In this document: positions 16,783-24,392 of the stretch, piece by piece
Position numbering within the stretch: position 1 is the first letter of the stretch
Layout: each line of letters starts with the position of its first letter
Assembly: GCA_024228935.1 (NCBI GenBank)
Contig: JAAESX010000033.1
Location: 1 to 64,000 of the forward strand
Length of the DNA: 64,000 bases
Direction: 5' to 3'
Source: Pseudomonadota bacterium
Lineage (GTDB): Bacteria; Myxococcota_A; UBA796; CAJQPC01
Translations under genes and position numbers: made by a program
Notes under the pieces: model-generated
The model's input: the letters and a program-made list of their open reading frames with translations, nothing else
Databases searched by the model: none
What the model was told of the DNA's origin: nothing

Positions 16783-17729
16783 GCCAGGAACTCCAACAGC
16801 GCCGCGGGGAGCGCCTTGCCGACACAGATGCCGACGTGGCCGCCCTTGATGGTGGTCGTGGTGACCGGTCCGCCCCAGTGGTCGGCGAGCGCGTGTGCGG
16901 CGGGCGGCGGCACGATGTGGTCCGTCGCGGCGGCGATGGAAGTAGCTGGAACCGTTGCAGATCCCAGCGTCTCCTTCAGAGCGTTGTCGAAGTAGCAGCT
17001 CTGGATGTAGCCGCGGTAGGCCTCGCCCGGAAAGTCGACCTCGTCGCCCGACCAGGCCTCGAGGTGGGCCCACAGCTCGCGGAACCCGGCGTCCTCGATG
17101 CGCTGGCTCAGGCTGAACCACTTGCGCGTCTGGCCCGTGGGCTTCAACAGCGCGAAGCTGCTGCGCATCCGGCTCCCCGGGAAGTTCCCCTGGAGTGCCT
17201 CCAGCGGGAACGCGGCGGGGTCGGCCCAGCGAGCGAGCCGCCCCGACTGGTGGAAGTCCACCGGCGTCGCGACGAAGGCCACGCGGGTGATGGCTGGGGG
17301 GGTGTTGCGGGCCAGGTGCGAGGCCAGGAACGTGCCGCCGACGCAGTAGCCGGCGGCGGCGAGATCCTGGCCGGCGTGGCGATGCGCTCGGGCAATCGCG
17401 CGGCCCAGCAGGTCGTCGACGTAGTAGGTCAGGGGCCGGTCCGCGTGCTCGGGCCCGGGCTTGCCCCAGTCGAGCAGGTAGACGGGGTGGCCGGCGTCGA
17501 CCAGGCGGCGGACGATGCTGCGCTGCGGCAACAGGTCCCAGATGGTCCACGTGTTGATGAGCGGCATGCTCACGAACAGCGGCGTCCCGGTCGCGACGTC
17601 GGGGGCGAAGTACCGCAGGCTGGCCGGGCCCTGGCGATGGATGACCGTGTGCGGGGTCTCGCCGGAGCGGGCCTTGCCGATGGGGTCGCCCGCCAGGAAC
17701 GTGACGGTGTCGATCGCGCGCTGGATCAC
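16779..17729 (-). CDS. phaC: PHA synthase PhaC homologue (copy 2)
   Basis: A 316-residue paralogue of the next gene in the operon. The catalytic Cys129 sits in AAGYCVGGTFLAS, the Asp in AAATDHIVPPP and the His in IKGGHVGICVGK, so the triad is intact. The shared segments TPLFVSMPLINTWTIWDLLP and HPVYLLDWGKPGPE confirm the PhaC fold. It is shorter than a standard class III PhaC by about 40 residues, mostly at the N-terminus. The GTG start overlaps the stop of the PhaE-like gene (GTGA), so PhaE and this copy are coupled. Two intact PhaC-like genes in tandem are unusual for class III loci, which normally have one PhaC with PhaE. Confidence 0.85.
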   Translation of the reverse strand: MIQRAIDTVTFLAGDPIGKARSGETPHTVIHRQGPASLRYFAPDVATGTPLFVSMPLINTWTIWDLLPQRSIVRRLVDAGHPVYLLDWGKPGPEHADRPLTYYVDDLLGRAIARAHRHAGQDLAAAGYCVGGTFLASHLARNTPPAITRVAFVATPVDFHQSGRLARWADPAAFPLEALQGNFPGSRMRSSFALLKPTGQTRKWFSLSQRIEDAGFRELWAHLEAWSGDEVDFPGEAYRGYIQSCYFDNALKETLGSATVPATSIAAATDHIVPPPAAHALADHWGGPVTTTTIKGGHVGICVGKALPAALLEFLA

Positions 17730-18202
17730 GAGTCGGTCTTCGGTGTCTTGGTGGCCTTCTTGCGGGTGCGCGCCGGCTTCGAGGCGACCTGCGCGGCCAG
17801 CAGGGCGTCGAGCTTCGCGGTGATGGCGTCGAGCGCCTCGGTCTGGGCCAGACGGGCCTCGGCGGCCTCGATGCGGGCCTGGAGCGCGGCCTTCTCGGCG
17901 GCGATGCGGGCGTCCTCGAGCTCGAGCAGGCTGTCCTCGAGCGTCAGGAGCCGATCCTCGAGCAGGCTGCAGATCTTTGCCACGCGGACCAGGTCGTTCC
18001 GCGTCGGGAGGTGCATCGCCTCCATGCTCTTGTCGATGTGCTGCTCGTAGGTGCTGCGGGCCTTGGCCTGGGCGCCGAGTCCCTCGCCCATGCCTTTGAC
18101 GAACGCGGGCGAGTCGAGGACCTGGTCCCACCACTGCCCCATCGCCTTCTCCCAGGCTTCGTACATCTCGGCGTGCATGCGGTTCGGGTCGGGTGTTTCC
18201 AT
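17726..18202 (-). CDS. PhaE-like PHA synthase subunit
   Basis: A 158-residue, mostly helical protein. The first half (YEAWEKAMGQWWDQVLDSP) is an aromatic amphipathic helix. The centre contains MHLPTRNDLVRVAKICSLLE, the 'lPTR' plus coiled-coil segment that marks PhaE subunits of class III PHA synthases. The coiled coil runs to about residue 135. The tail KPARTRKKATKTPK is basic, recalling the DNA-binding tails of PhaF-type granule proteins. It is much shorter than known PhaE (about 350 residues), so it may combine PhaE and phasin-like roles. AGAGG precedes the ATG. Its stop overlaps the phaC copy 2 start. Confidence 0.72.
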   Translation of the reverse strand: METPDPNRMHAEMYEAWEKAMGQWWDQVLDSPAFVKGMGEGLGAQAKARSTYEQHIDKSMEAMHLPTRNDLVRVAKICSLLEDRLLTLEDSLLELEDARIAAEKAALQARIEAAEARLAQTEALDAITAKLDALLAAQVASKPARTRKKATKTPKTDS

Positions 18203-18235
18203 GTCGTCCTCTTAGCGTGTCGTGTTGCGATGCGT

Positions 18236-18278
18236 CAAGAAAAGTGAGCAGACGCAGCATCCGCGATCGGAGGCTGCG
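18236..18278 (-). terminator. candidate attenuator/terminator between phasin and PhaE-like gene
   Basis: On the minus strand CGCAGC pairs with GCTGCG (outer arms of 18253-18278), and an inner TCCG/CGGA stem encloses a four-base loop. About nine bases later comes a T-rich stretch (CTTTTCTT, 18238-18245). This could end part of the transcription after the phasin gene, allowing far more phasin than synthase. The gap before the T-tract makes it a weak terminator by eye. Confidence 0.45.
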
Positions 18279-18288
18279 CCCGGCTCGC

Positions 18289-18486
18289 TCAGTCCGCCTT
18301 CGGGGCAGCGACGGTGAACGCGGCGATCCAGGCCTTGGCCAGGTCCTGCTGCGTCGAGAGGTTCACGTCAGCCTGCTTGATGGCGGCACTGACGGCCTTC
18401 TTCTGGATGTCGAGCATCGCGTTGGTGAGGTCCACCGCGTTCTTCTGGGCGGTCTGGTAGAGGTCGGTGTCGAGGGCGTTGTACAT
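18289..18486 (-). CDS. small phasin-like protein
   Basis: A 65-residue helical protein (YQTAQKNAVDLTNAMLDIQK, then AIKQADVNLSTQQDLAKAWI) with the amphipathic, Lys/Gln/Ala-rich pattern of short phasins. Phasins coat PHA granules and control their size and number. The ATG at 18486 has GGAG eight bases upstream. It is the first gene before the PhaE/PhaC operon, separated by 86 bases holding a possible attenuator, so it may be expressed more strongly than the rest. Its promoter region carries a pair of near-identical TGC-rich elements. Similarity is by pattern and context; the length is at the low end for the family. Confidence 0.7.
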   Translation of the reverse strand: MYNALDTDLYQTAQKNAVDLTNAMLDIQKKAVSAAIKQADVNLSTQQDLAKAWIAAFTVAAPKAD

Positions 18487-18506
18487 CAGGTGTCTCCAGG
18501 GTGAGG

Positions 18507-18519
18507 TGGCGTTGCCACA
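18507..18519. repeat. inverted repeat GTGGC-GTT-GCCAC in the phasin leader
   Basis: A perfect five-base inverted repeat with a three-base loop, 21-33 bases upstream of the phasin ATG. It could fold in the 5' leader of the phasin mRNA or act as a small operator. No function is shown. Confidence 0.4.
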
Positions 18520-18534
18520 TGGAGAGTCTAATCA

Positions 18535-18576
18535 GATATTGCGGTGCAGCAAGGTGAAAGATGCTGCGGCGCAACA
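18535..18576. promoter_or_regulatory. paired TGC-rich operator-like elements upstream of phasin
   Basis: Read on the minus strand, 18551-18535 is TGCTGCACCGCAATATC and 18576-18560 is TGTTGCGCCGCAGCATC. They match at 13 of 17 positions and all four differences are transitions (consensus TGYTGCRCCGCARYATC). The starts are 25 bases apart. They lie about 50-90 bases upstream of the phasin ATG, in the divergent region to the gene at 18624. A weaker relative (TGTTGCGATGCGTCA) lies at 18223-18237, before the PhaE-like gene. TGC-rich sites are known for the PHA repressor PhaR, so this is a candidate binding region. Confidence 0.5.
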
Positions 18577-18623
18577 TCAGGTCTGTACGTGGGCTGCACA
18601 CGCGGGTGCTATGGCTCGTCCGC

Positions 18624-18989
18624 ATGACACTCCTCCTTCTCGGCAGCGCCTTCGCCCAGGACCTCCAGCTGACCTTCGACGTCATCGGAGCCGAGCCGGT
18701 CACGCGGACCGTTCCGGTCCAGGAGGGGGTGATCCTCCAGGAGCAGATCCAGCTCGACCGGAAGACGCACATGGAGATCGTGGTGAGGGCACGGATCGAC
18801 GGCGACTCCATCGTCTACGACGCGGAGATCGACCAGGTCCGGCGGACCCGGAAGGGCGAGGAGCGAGAGATGCTCTCGCGGCCACGCATCGTCTCGAACC
18901 TGGAGACGCCGGCGAGCCTGATGCATGGTGGAGAGAACGAAGCCGGCGAGCAGGTCAGCGGCTTCCGCTTGGAGATCACTCCGCTCTGA
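18624..18989 (+). CDS. small exported protein, unknown function
   Basis: A 121-residue protein with a signal peptide (MTLLLLGSAFAQ). The mature part is beta-rich (LQLTFDVIGAEPVTRTVPV, MEIVVRARIDGDSIVYDAEI). It ends with SRPRIVSNLETPASLMHG and FRLEITP. That last portion resembles the 'rPrivt.....a....g' segment found in the secretin core and in related small periplasmic proteins, but no pore domain is present. The start is uncertain. The ATG at 18624 gives a clean signal peptide but lacks a strong ribosome-binding site. It diverges from the phasin gene and may share control with it. Confidence 0.6.
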   Translation: MTLLLLGSAFAQDLQLTFDVIGAEPVTRTVPVQEGVILQEQIQLDRKTHMEIVVRARIDGDSIVYDAEIDQVRRTRKGEEREMLSRPRIVSNLETPASLMHGGENEAGEQVSGFRLEITPL

Positions 18990-19012
18990 GCCGGTTCGGT
19001 TAGAGACGGGCC

Positions 19013-19312
19013 GTGCTGACCTTCCTCCTCTCTGGCCTCCTCTCCTGCGCGTACTCGACCGAGGACTACTGGTCCGATCTGTCCGGTGCCCACTGCCAGT
19101 GTGAGCAGGAGCAGGCGTGGCGCGACTGCCGCGCCGAGTGGATGGACTACTACGCTTCCACCGCGTACTGGGACGGCTGCCGCGACGAGCCGAGCCCGGT
19201 GCCGCGCGACGAGGTGAAGGACTGGGTCGACGACTACACGGAGACGTGTCTGTCGCCCGACGAGCCGCTCGACGAGCCGGCCGACCCCGACTGGTTCGAG
19301 GCCTGCAAGTAG
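19013..19312 (+). CDS. small acidic lipoprotein
   Basis: A 99-residue lipoprotein: GTG start, signal MLTFLLSGLLSC with the Cys at residue 12. The mature part is acidic and rich in Trp, Tyr and Cys (CQCEQEQAWRDC, WMDYYASTAYWDGC, TETCLSPDEPLDEP). Six further cysteines suggest disulfides in the periplasm. No family is recognised. It lies 23 bases after the preceding exported protein on the same strand, so the two are probably co-transcribed. The convergent M48 peptidase gene ends seven bases past its stop. Confidence 0.65.
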   Translation: MLTFLLSGLLSCAYSTEDYWSDLSGAHCQCEQEQAWRDCRAEWMDYYASTAYWDGCRDEPSPVPRDEVKDWVDDYTETCLSPDEPLDEPADPDWFEACK

Positions 19313-19318
19313 CGTCCG

Positions 19319-20696
19319 CTACCCGGCCTCGCTGAGCTCTCGCCATCGGTCGGCCCAGGCGCGGGACGACAGCTCGCCCTTTTCGAGCTTCAGCAGGACG
19401 TCGAAGGGCTCGCCGCCGTGGTCCCCGCGCAGGAACTGGACAGGGCTCCCGGGGCTGCAGACGCAGGAGAAACTGCGGTCGGCGAGCTTGCCGCACAGCC
19501 ACATCGAGAGCATCTCGCGGGCGCGGCGACGCGAGGCCTCGGGCGACATGAAGTTCGGGCCCTGGGGTCGCAGCCGCTCGGCGCACGAGCCCAGGTCGGC
19601 GTCGCCCAGCGCGTCTGGGGTGAGGCGCACCAGGGCGTTCTGGTATGGCTGGAGCTGGTCGCGCCAGAACGGGATCCAGACTTCGGTGCCCACGGACTCC
19701 CACTCGATGGGGTGGAGCGTCCCCGACGTGAGCAGGCCGAGCGCAACAGCTCGGTGGCCTCGCGACGGTCCCCCGCGCCGGGGTCGTCGCAGTCCGCCAG
19801 GGCGACCTTTCGCTCGGTCGGCGAGGGGTGGCTGTCGTACGCGCCCGCGGGCTCGGCCGCGGCCTGGACCTCGTCGATCCGGGTCCGCACCGGCTCGGCC
19901 TCGAGGTAGGTCGCGAAGCCTGACAGGAGCGGCGGTCGGTACCCTCGCTGCAGCACCGGCAGGATCTCGTGGTGCCAGTAGCCCCACCACACCGAGCTGG
20001 CGCGATCCGTGGCGTGGAGCGCGTTTGCGGCGTCCGTCCGCAGAACTCGCCGGCGAGCGCGTCGGCGTGGAGCTCCTGGGCCCGGGAGACCTCGTAGCTG
20101 AGGCGCATGTAGAGCCGCGCGTACCAGTTGAAGAACAGGTGCAGGCCGACGCCGTTGTCGTCCATCTTCTCGAGCGCCGACGCCATCGCCCGGCGGGTTC
20201 CGTAGACCCAGGGACCCAGCCTCAGATCACCGCGGTGCTCGTGGCCGAACTCGTGCGCGATGACGGCCCGCAGCTCGCCGACGGTCAGGACCTTCATCAG
20301 CGGCAGGCCGATGCCCATGATGCGCCGCTTTCGGCCCCAGACCCGGCGGTTGCCGATGAACGCGTTGGCGTCGTTCAGCAGGTAGACCTCGGCTGGGACC
20401 TTCAGGCCAGCGCGCTGGCCCAGCTCGGCGATCTGGGCGAAGAGCTCGGGCTCGGAGGCCGGCTCGAGCAGGATGCCCGGCGCCTCCCACTTGTTGCGTG
20501 GCGGCAGGAGCGCCCACGCCAGGGACAGGCCCACCACGCCGGCGCCGATACCGCCCAGCGAGAAGATGTCGTCGTATCGGATCTCGGCGATGGGCAGGCC
20601 GACGAGGATGAGCACCAGGCTCCAGCCGAGCAGGTAGGACCCGGCCTGGAGCAGGACTGCGAGCGCGGCTGTTCCGTTGGGACGTTCAGAGGCCAC
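19319..20696 (-). pseudogene. M48-family zinc metallopeptidase, two frameshifts
   Basis: The first reading frame carries two transmembrane segments (SYLLGWSLVLILVGLPIAEI and IGAGVVGLSLAWALLP). The zinc motif is in VIAHEFGHEHRGDL and the third ligand in SRAQELHADALAGE: an M48 membrane peptidase. Near 20030 the coding continues in another frame (DAANALHATDRASSVWWGYW), then shifts again near 19740 (LGLLTSGTLHPIEWESVGTE) and ends at 19319. Each shift equals one missing base. The pieces join without loss, so the lesions are recent or are sequencing errors. M48 peptidases degrade damaged membrane proteins. The likely start is a GTG at 20696 overlapping the gene before it; an ATG at 20735 is possible. 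Confidence 0.7.
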
Positions 20697-21117
20697 GGGC
20701 GGCGACGACGTGATGCACGAGCCCATGGTACGCATCCAGTTCGAGGGCTCGCGCCTGTGGCTCGTCGTGCTTGTCGGCCGACAGCTGCGGCTGGAGCGAT
20801 CGAGCCAGGAGTGCGGCCGCCAGGTCGGTGCGGTCGACCAGTCGGGACCAGGTCAGGTCACCGGTGTCGAACATGTCGGCGAGGAGGTCGCCCGACTGGT
20901 TCGCGGTCAGCGCCTGGCGAGCCTTGCTCATGACGGCTCGGTCGTCGCGGGCCCGCGCTTCGCCGTACAGCAGGACCAACCCCTCGGGGTCGAGCAGGCG
21001 CAGGTCGTCGCTCTCGGTCGCGTGGCGCAGCGCTTCGGTGGGTGAGCCGATCAGGGCCCAGCGGGCGAGCAGGGCGTGGCGGTCATCGGCCCCGATCCGG
21101 CTGTCGGCCTTGCGGGG
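20686..21117 (-). pseudogene. in-frame continuation of the 21118-22506 gene past a TAG
   Basis: The frame of the upstream TPR-like gene stays open for 143 codons after the TAG at 21118-21120, ending at 20686. This stretch has no good start of its own (only a TTG at 20979). It aligns with the C-terminal part of the neighbouring paralogue at 22528: LVLLYGEARARDD against ALLLYGQALARDE, LLARSLQPQLS against LLGRALHPEVS, and YHGLVHHVVAARGL against FHGIVHRVADTRGL. The alignment continues across the TAG with nearly equal spacing. The segment is therefore most likely the C-terminal part of one longer protein, cut by a nonsense mutation, a read error or a suppressed amber codon. Confidence 0.6.
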
Positions 21118-22506
21118 CTACGCGTCGAGCCCCTCGACCTGGATGCGTTGGAGTCGGGCCTGGGCGAGGGAGCCGTCGAAGGCGAAGCGCCCCCACCGCT
21201 CGCCCTGCTTGTGTTTCAGCTGGGCCAGGTGGGTGCTGGGCCAGTAGCTCGGAGTCCATGGCAGCAGCACCGCGAGCGCGCTCTGGTCCTGTCCGAGGGC
21301 CATGTGCGCCTCGGCGAGCCAGGCTGCGCTCGCCTCGGTCGGCTCGTCGACGTCCAGCAGCTCGATGGCCTCGGCGTAGCGGGCCTGGTGAAGTCGTATG
21401 CGCCCCAGGCCGACTTGGAGATCGCGGTCGCCGGGGTCGCGCTCGAGCGCTCGCACCAGCAGCTCGTCGGCCTGACTGGTGGATGCGATCCGCGCGGCCA
21501 GGAGGACCTCCACGGGCGAGCGGATCAGGCCCGAGGTGTACTCGGCGCGCATCGAACCCCCACGGCCGAGCAGGATGGCCAGGTCCTGCCGCGCCTCGTG
21601 CAGGGCCACGGTGTCAGCGTCCTCGAGTTCGTCCTCGATGCGCGCAAGCGCGGCGCTGGGCTGGCCCTGCGCGACGAGGATGCCTGCAACCGTCTGGACC
21701 CACCAGCGGTCACTGGAATCCCGCCACGCCTCGGTCAGCGCCATCGCGTGGTCGTACTCTTCGTCCTCAGCGAGCGCCTGCGGACACTGGAAGCCGGCCT
21801 CCGGGAGCCAGTCGATGTGGCTCCGCCAGATCACTCCATCCGACTTCGTCTTGATCTCCTGGGGCGGCTCGCTGAAGACGTGGTCTCCCGACAGCTGGAT
21901 CAAGCGCTGACCACACATCAGCCGGAAGGTGTTCTCGGGCCCCTTCTTGGGAGATGTGCTGTACGCGAGCATCTCCCGGTACACGTACGCGCCGCCCGCC
22001 ACGTTCCAGATGTTGGCCCCTTGCAGAGTGCTGCGCAGATCCAGCGAGCCCTGATCGGCGATCCAGCCGTCCGGCGCCATCGCGAGGATCTCCACCGGCC
22101 CGGTAGGGAGCATCCACAGGCGCTCCCGCGTGTTGGGAGCCAGGGTCAGCACCTGGTCCCCGAGCTGGACCTCGAGTGGGTAGGGGAACAGGTTGAGGAC
22201 GTGGACGTTGGACGTGATGCCAGCGGCGACGAGGGCTCCGAGGCCGGCGGAGAGCAGCGGTCCGAACACAGCGGTCAGCACGACGATCTGCAGGTTCTGG
22301 CTGCGCGCCTTGCCGAACCACGGCGATCGCAACGCCTTCGCGACCGTCAGGGTCTCGCCCTGCGACAGACTCTCGATCGCCCAGTACCAGGTGATCCAGC
22401 GGTGCACGGCCACTCGGTCCTCGCGGTCGGCTGCAGCCGCCAGGCGCGGATAGCGCAGAAGGAACTCGAGCTCGGGGAACTCGTCGAGAAGTGAGCAACG
22501 GACCAT
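21118..22506 (-). CDS. membrane-anchored TPR-like protein (N-terminal part)
   Basis: 462 residues as read. The first 70 residues are helical. A transmembrane helix follows (VVLTAVFGPLLSAGLGALVAAG), then a beta-rich domain (LNLFPYPLEVQLGDQVLTLA, RLWMLPTGPVEILAMAP) and a C-terminal helical-repeat region from about residue 270 (ALARIEDELEDADTVALHEA, ELLVRALERDPGDRDLQVGL, IRLHQARYAEAIELLDV). The helical repeats suggest a protein-interaction scaffold. The ATG at 22506 follows GGGGGGAG at close spacing. The gene stops at a TAG at 21118-21120 that looks like an internal nonsense codon. It sits in an operon with a paralogous protein upstream and an M48 peptidase downstream. Confidence 0.65.
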   Translation of the reverse strand: MVRCSLLDEFPELEFLLRYPRLAAAADREDRVAVHRWITWYWAIESLSQGETLTVAKALRSPWFGKARSQNLQIVVLTAVFGPLLSAGLGALVAAGITSNVHVLNLFPYPLEVQLGDQVLTLAPNTRERLWMLPTGPVEILAMAPDGWIADQGSLDLRSTLQGANIWNVAGGAYVYREMLAYSTSPKKGPENTFRLMCGQRLIQLSGDHVFSEPPQEIKTKSDGVIWRSHIDWLPEAGFQCPQALAEDEEYDHAMALTEAWRDSSDRWWVQTVAGILVAQGQPSAALARIEDELEDADTVALHEARQDLAILLGRGGSMRAEYTSGLIRSPVEVLLAARIASTSQADELLVRALERDPGDRDLQVGLGRIRLHQARYAEAIELLDVDEPTEASAAWLAEAHMALGQDQSALAVLLPWTPSYWPSTHLAQLKHKQGERWGRFAFDGSLAQARLQRIQVEGLDA

Positions 22507-22527
22507 GACTCCCCCCGGAGCGGCGGC

Positions 22528-23250
22528 TCAGAGACCTCTCGTGTCCGCCACCCGATGCACGATGCCATGGAACGCGTCGTTGGCCCGCGCCTCTTCGACC
22601 AGCCTCGCCTGCTCGTCGGTGGAGACCTCGGGGTGAAGGGCTCGCCCGAGCAGGGCCGCAGCCCGGGCGCTCATCGGCAGCTGGTGGATCTGGCTGTGGT
22701 CGCCGCGGACCGCCGCCAGGTAGACCGGGGTCAGGATGTCGGCGTACAGCGTCGTCTCGACGATCTGGATGACCTCGTCCTCGTCTCGGGCCAGCGCCTG
22801 GCCGTAGAGGAGGAGCGCAGCCGGGACCCCGAGGCTATTGGCGTCCTCGAGCCGTCGGCCCTTCACGAGCGCCGCGGCGGGATCGTGGACCAGCGCCTCG
22901 ACCGTCTCGGCGATGACCAGGTCCTGCTTCTTCAGCTTCCTCCCGAGTGGCGGGGGAAATGCACCCTCGACCTCGATGTACTGCCGGGCCAGGGCGCTCT
23001 GGCTGGGGGTCATCTCGGACACGCTCGCGTCCGTCCACACGTGGCGGTTCCGATCGAGGAGGAGGGACTCCGCGACGATCTCCTCGATGCTGAGCGGCTC
23101 GCGCAGCTCCAGGACCAGCAGCGCGCCTTCGATGTCGCCCATCGCGCCGAGCGCCTCGGCCCGGTAGAAGCCCATGTCGTCCTCGGCCGATGCAGGCGGG
23201 GTGCCGTACAGGTGCGCGGCCTCGTCGTACCGGCCAGCGGGGTCGGACAT
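22528..23250 (-). CDS. TPR-like helical repeat protein
   Basis: About 240 residues from the first ATG at 23250 (MSDPAGRYDEAAHLYG). The sequence is helical throughout, with tetratricopeptide-like repeats (YRAEALGAMGDIEGALLVLE, AALLLYGQALARDEDEVIQI, AALLGRALHPEVSTDEQARL). It ends in NDAFHGIVHRVADTRGL. Its C-terminal 110 residues are clearly related to the segment found after the TAG in the next gene, so the two are duplicates. No signal peptide or catalytic motif is seen. The start is not certain, because no strong ribosome-binding site precedes the ATG. It is 21 bases from the downstream gene. Confidence 0.6.
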   Translation of the reverse strand: MSDPAGRYDEAAHLYGTPPASAEDDMGFYRAEALGAMGDIEGALLVLELREPLSIEEIVAESLLLDRNRHVWTDASVSEMTPSQSALARQYIEVEGAFPPPLGRKLKKQDLVIAETVEALVHDPAAALVKGRRLEDANSLGVPAALLLYGQALARDEDEVIQIVETTLYADILTPVYLAAVRGDHSQIHQLPMSARAAALLGRALHPEVSTDEQARLVEEARANDAFHGIVHRVADTRGL

Positions 23251-23282
23251 CAAGGGACTCTGGGTGCGCCCTGGCGCCGAAA

Positions 23283-24392
23283 TCAACCGGCCGACGCCAC
23301 TTCCTGGGGCTGGCCGAGGTAGCGAAGGCCGAACGAGATGTCCGTCGGGCCGGCAGCGCGCGTCCAGGTACGGCCGCGGACCAGCGTGTCCTCGATGCAG
23401 CTCCTCAGCTCGGCGTCGCCAGCCGGGAGGTCCGTGACGCTCGCCTTCCAGCCGTCGGCCTCGATGCGGATCGAGACCGGGAAGGCGCCGGGCTCAAGGG
23501 CTTCGCGCTCTTCGGCGTCGCTGAGGCAGGCGTCCATCGCGCCGAGCTGGGCGCCGAGGCTGGATGTGACGGTGGTCGGGCCGATGAACCCATCGACCTC
23601 CATCCAGTCGTCCAGACGCGTCCCGGCGTGGTCGCGCTCGGCGAAGACCAGCTTCCAGGTCTTCTTGCTGAGCTCCTGGCGGGTGCGCAGTCGCTCGGTG
23701 GTCGACATCAACGGGCCACCGACGGGCTCCCAGGCGCCGTCGTTGATCTTGTAGGACTCGACGATGGGCAGGTCAGTGGTGATCTCACGACACCAAGTGC
23801 CCTCGTGCTCGACGGCGGCGTCGCAGGTGGCGTCGATCGTGGCGGCCGGGGTGACGAAGAAGAGGGGGAGCGACAGGGCCGCGGCAGCTGCAATGGGGAC
23901 CGCCGTGCGCCGGAACGAGCGGACCGAGGTGAGCACCGGGACCAGGGCGACGAGCGCCACGCCCAGGACCGCGAAGGCCCCGATCGTCGAGGTGTTGGCG
24001 ATCAGGTCTCGCTCGATGTCGGTGCGGCCCAGGGGGACGAGCGCCTCGAGGTGCTGCCACCAGACGGCCATCGCGCCGATCGCCAGGGCCGCGCTGCCCG
24101 CTCTCCACCAGGCGGTGGCGCTGGCGGCCGCAGGGGTCGCGCCGCGCTGGGTCGCGATCAAGGCGAGCGCGCCGCAGGCCAGGAGTGCCAGGAGTGGGAC
24201 GCCCGACGAGAGACCGGGGGCGGCCTCGAGCTGCCAGAAAGCCAGGACCAGCCAGAGCTCGAAGCCGAGCAGGGCGGTCACGGCGGCGTGACCGAGCGAT
24301 GCGCGGTTCTGCCAGCCGGGGATCCGCAGTCGAAGGAGACCGACGGCGAAGGCGCCGACGAGGAGACCGAAAGTGAGGAGGATCAGGGCCAT
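23283..24392 (-). CDS. membrane protein with TonB/AgmX-like periplasmic C-terminus
   Basis: A 369-residue protein with five or six hydrophobic helices in the first 180 residues (from MALILLTFGLLVGAFAVGL). A soluble domain follows from about 190 to 369. The soluble part begins with two Cys (ATCDAAVEHEGTWC) and ends with PVSIRIEADGWKASVTDLP, ELRSCIEDTLVRGRTW and GPTDISFGLRY. This is the pattern of the TonB C-terminal-like domain common in Myxococcota envelope proteins (conserved Cys, 'v....W'). It heads the operon of TPR-like proteins and the M48 peptidase, so an envelope maintenance or transport role is plausible. No precise function can be named. Confidence 0.65.
   Translation of the reverse strand: MALILLTFGLLVGAFAVGLLRLRIPGWQNRASLGHAAVTALLGFELWLVLAFWQLEAAPGLSSGVPLLALLACGALALIATQRGATPAAASATAWWRAGSAALAIGAMAVWWQHLEALVPLGRTDIERDLIANTSTIGAFAVLGVALVALVPVLTSVRSFRRTAVPIAAAAALSLPLFFVTPAATIDATCDAAVEHEGTWCREITTDLPIVESYKINDGAWEPVGGPLMSTTERLRTRQELSKKTWKLVFAERDHAGTRLDDWMEVDGFIGPTTVTSSLGAQLGAMDACLSDAEEREALEPGAFPVSIRIEADGWKASVTDLPAGDAELRSCIEDTLVRGRTWTRAAGPTDISFGLRYLGQPQEVASAG

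Noticed and set aside
18253..18261. Extra copy of the TGC-rich operator (CGCAGCATC)
   Set aside because: This match is explained by one arm of the hairpin between the phasin and PhaE-like genes.
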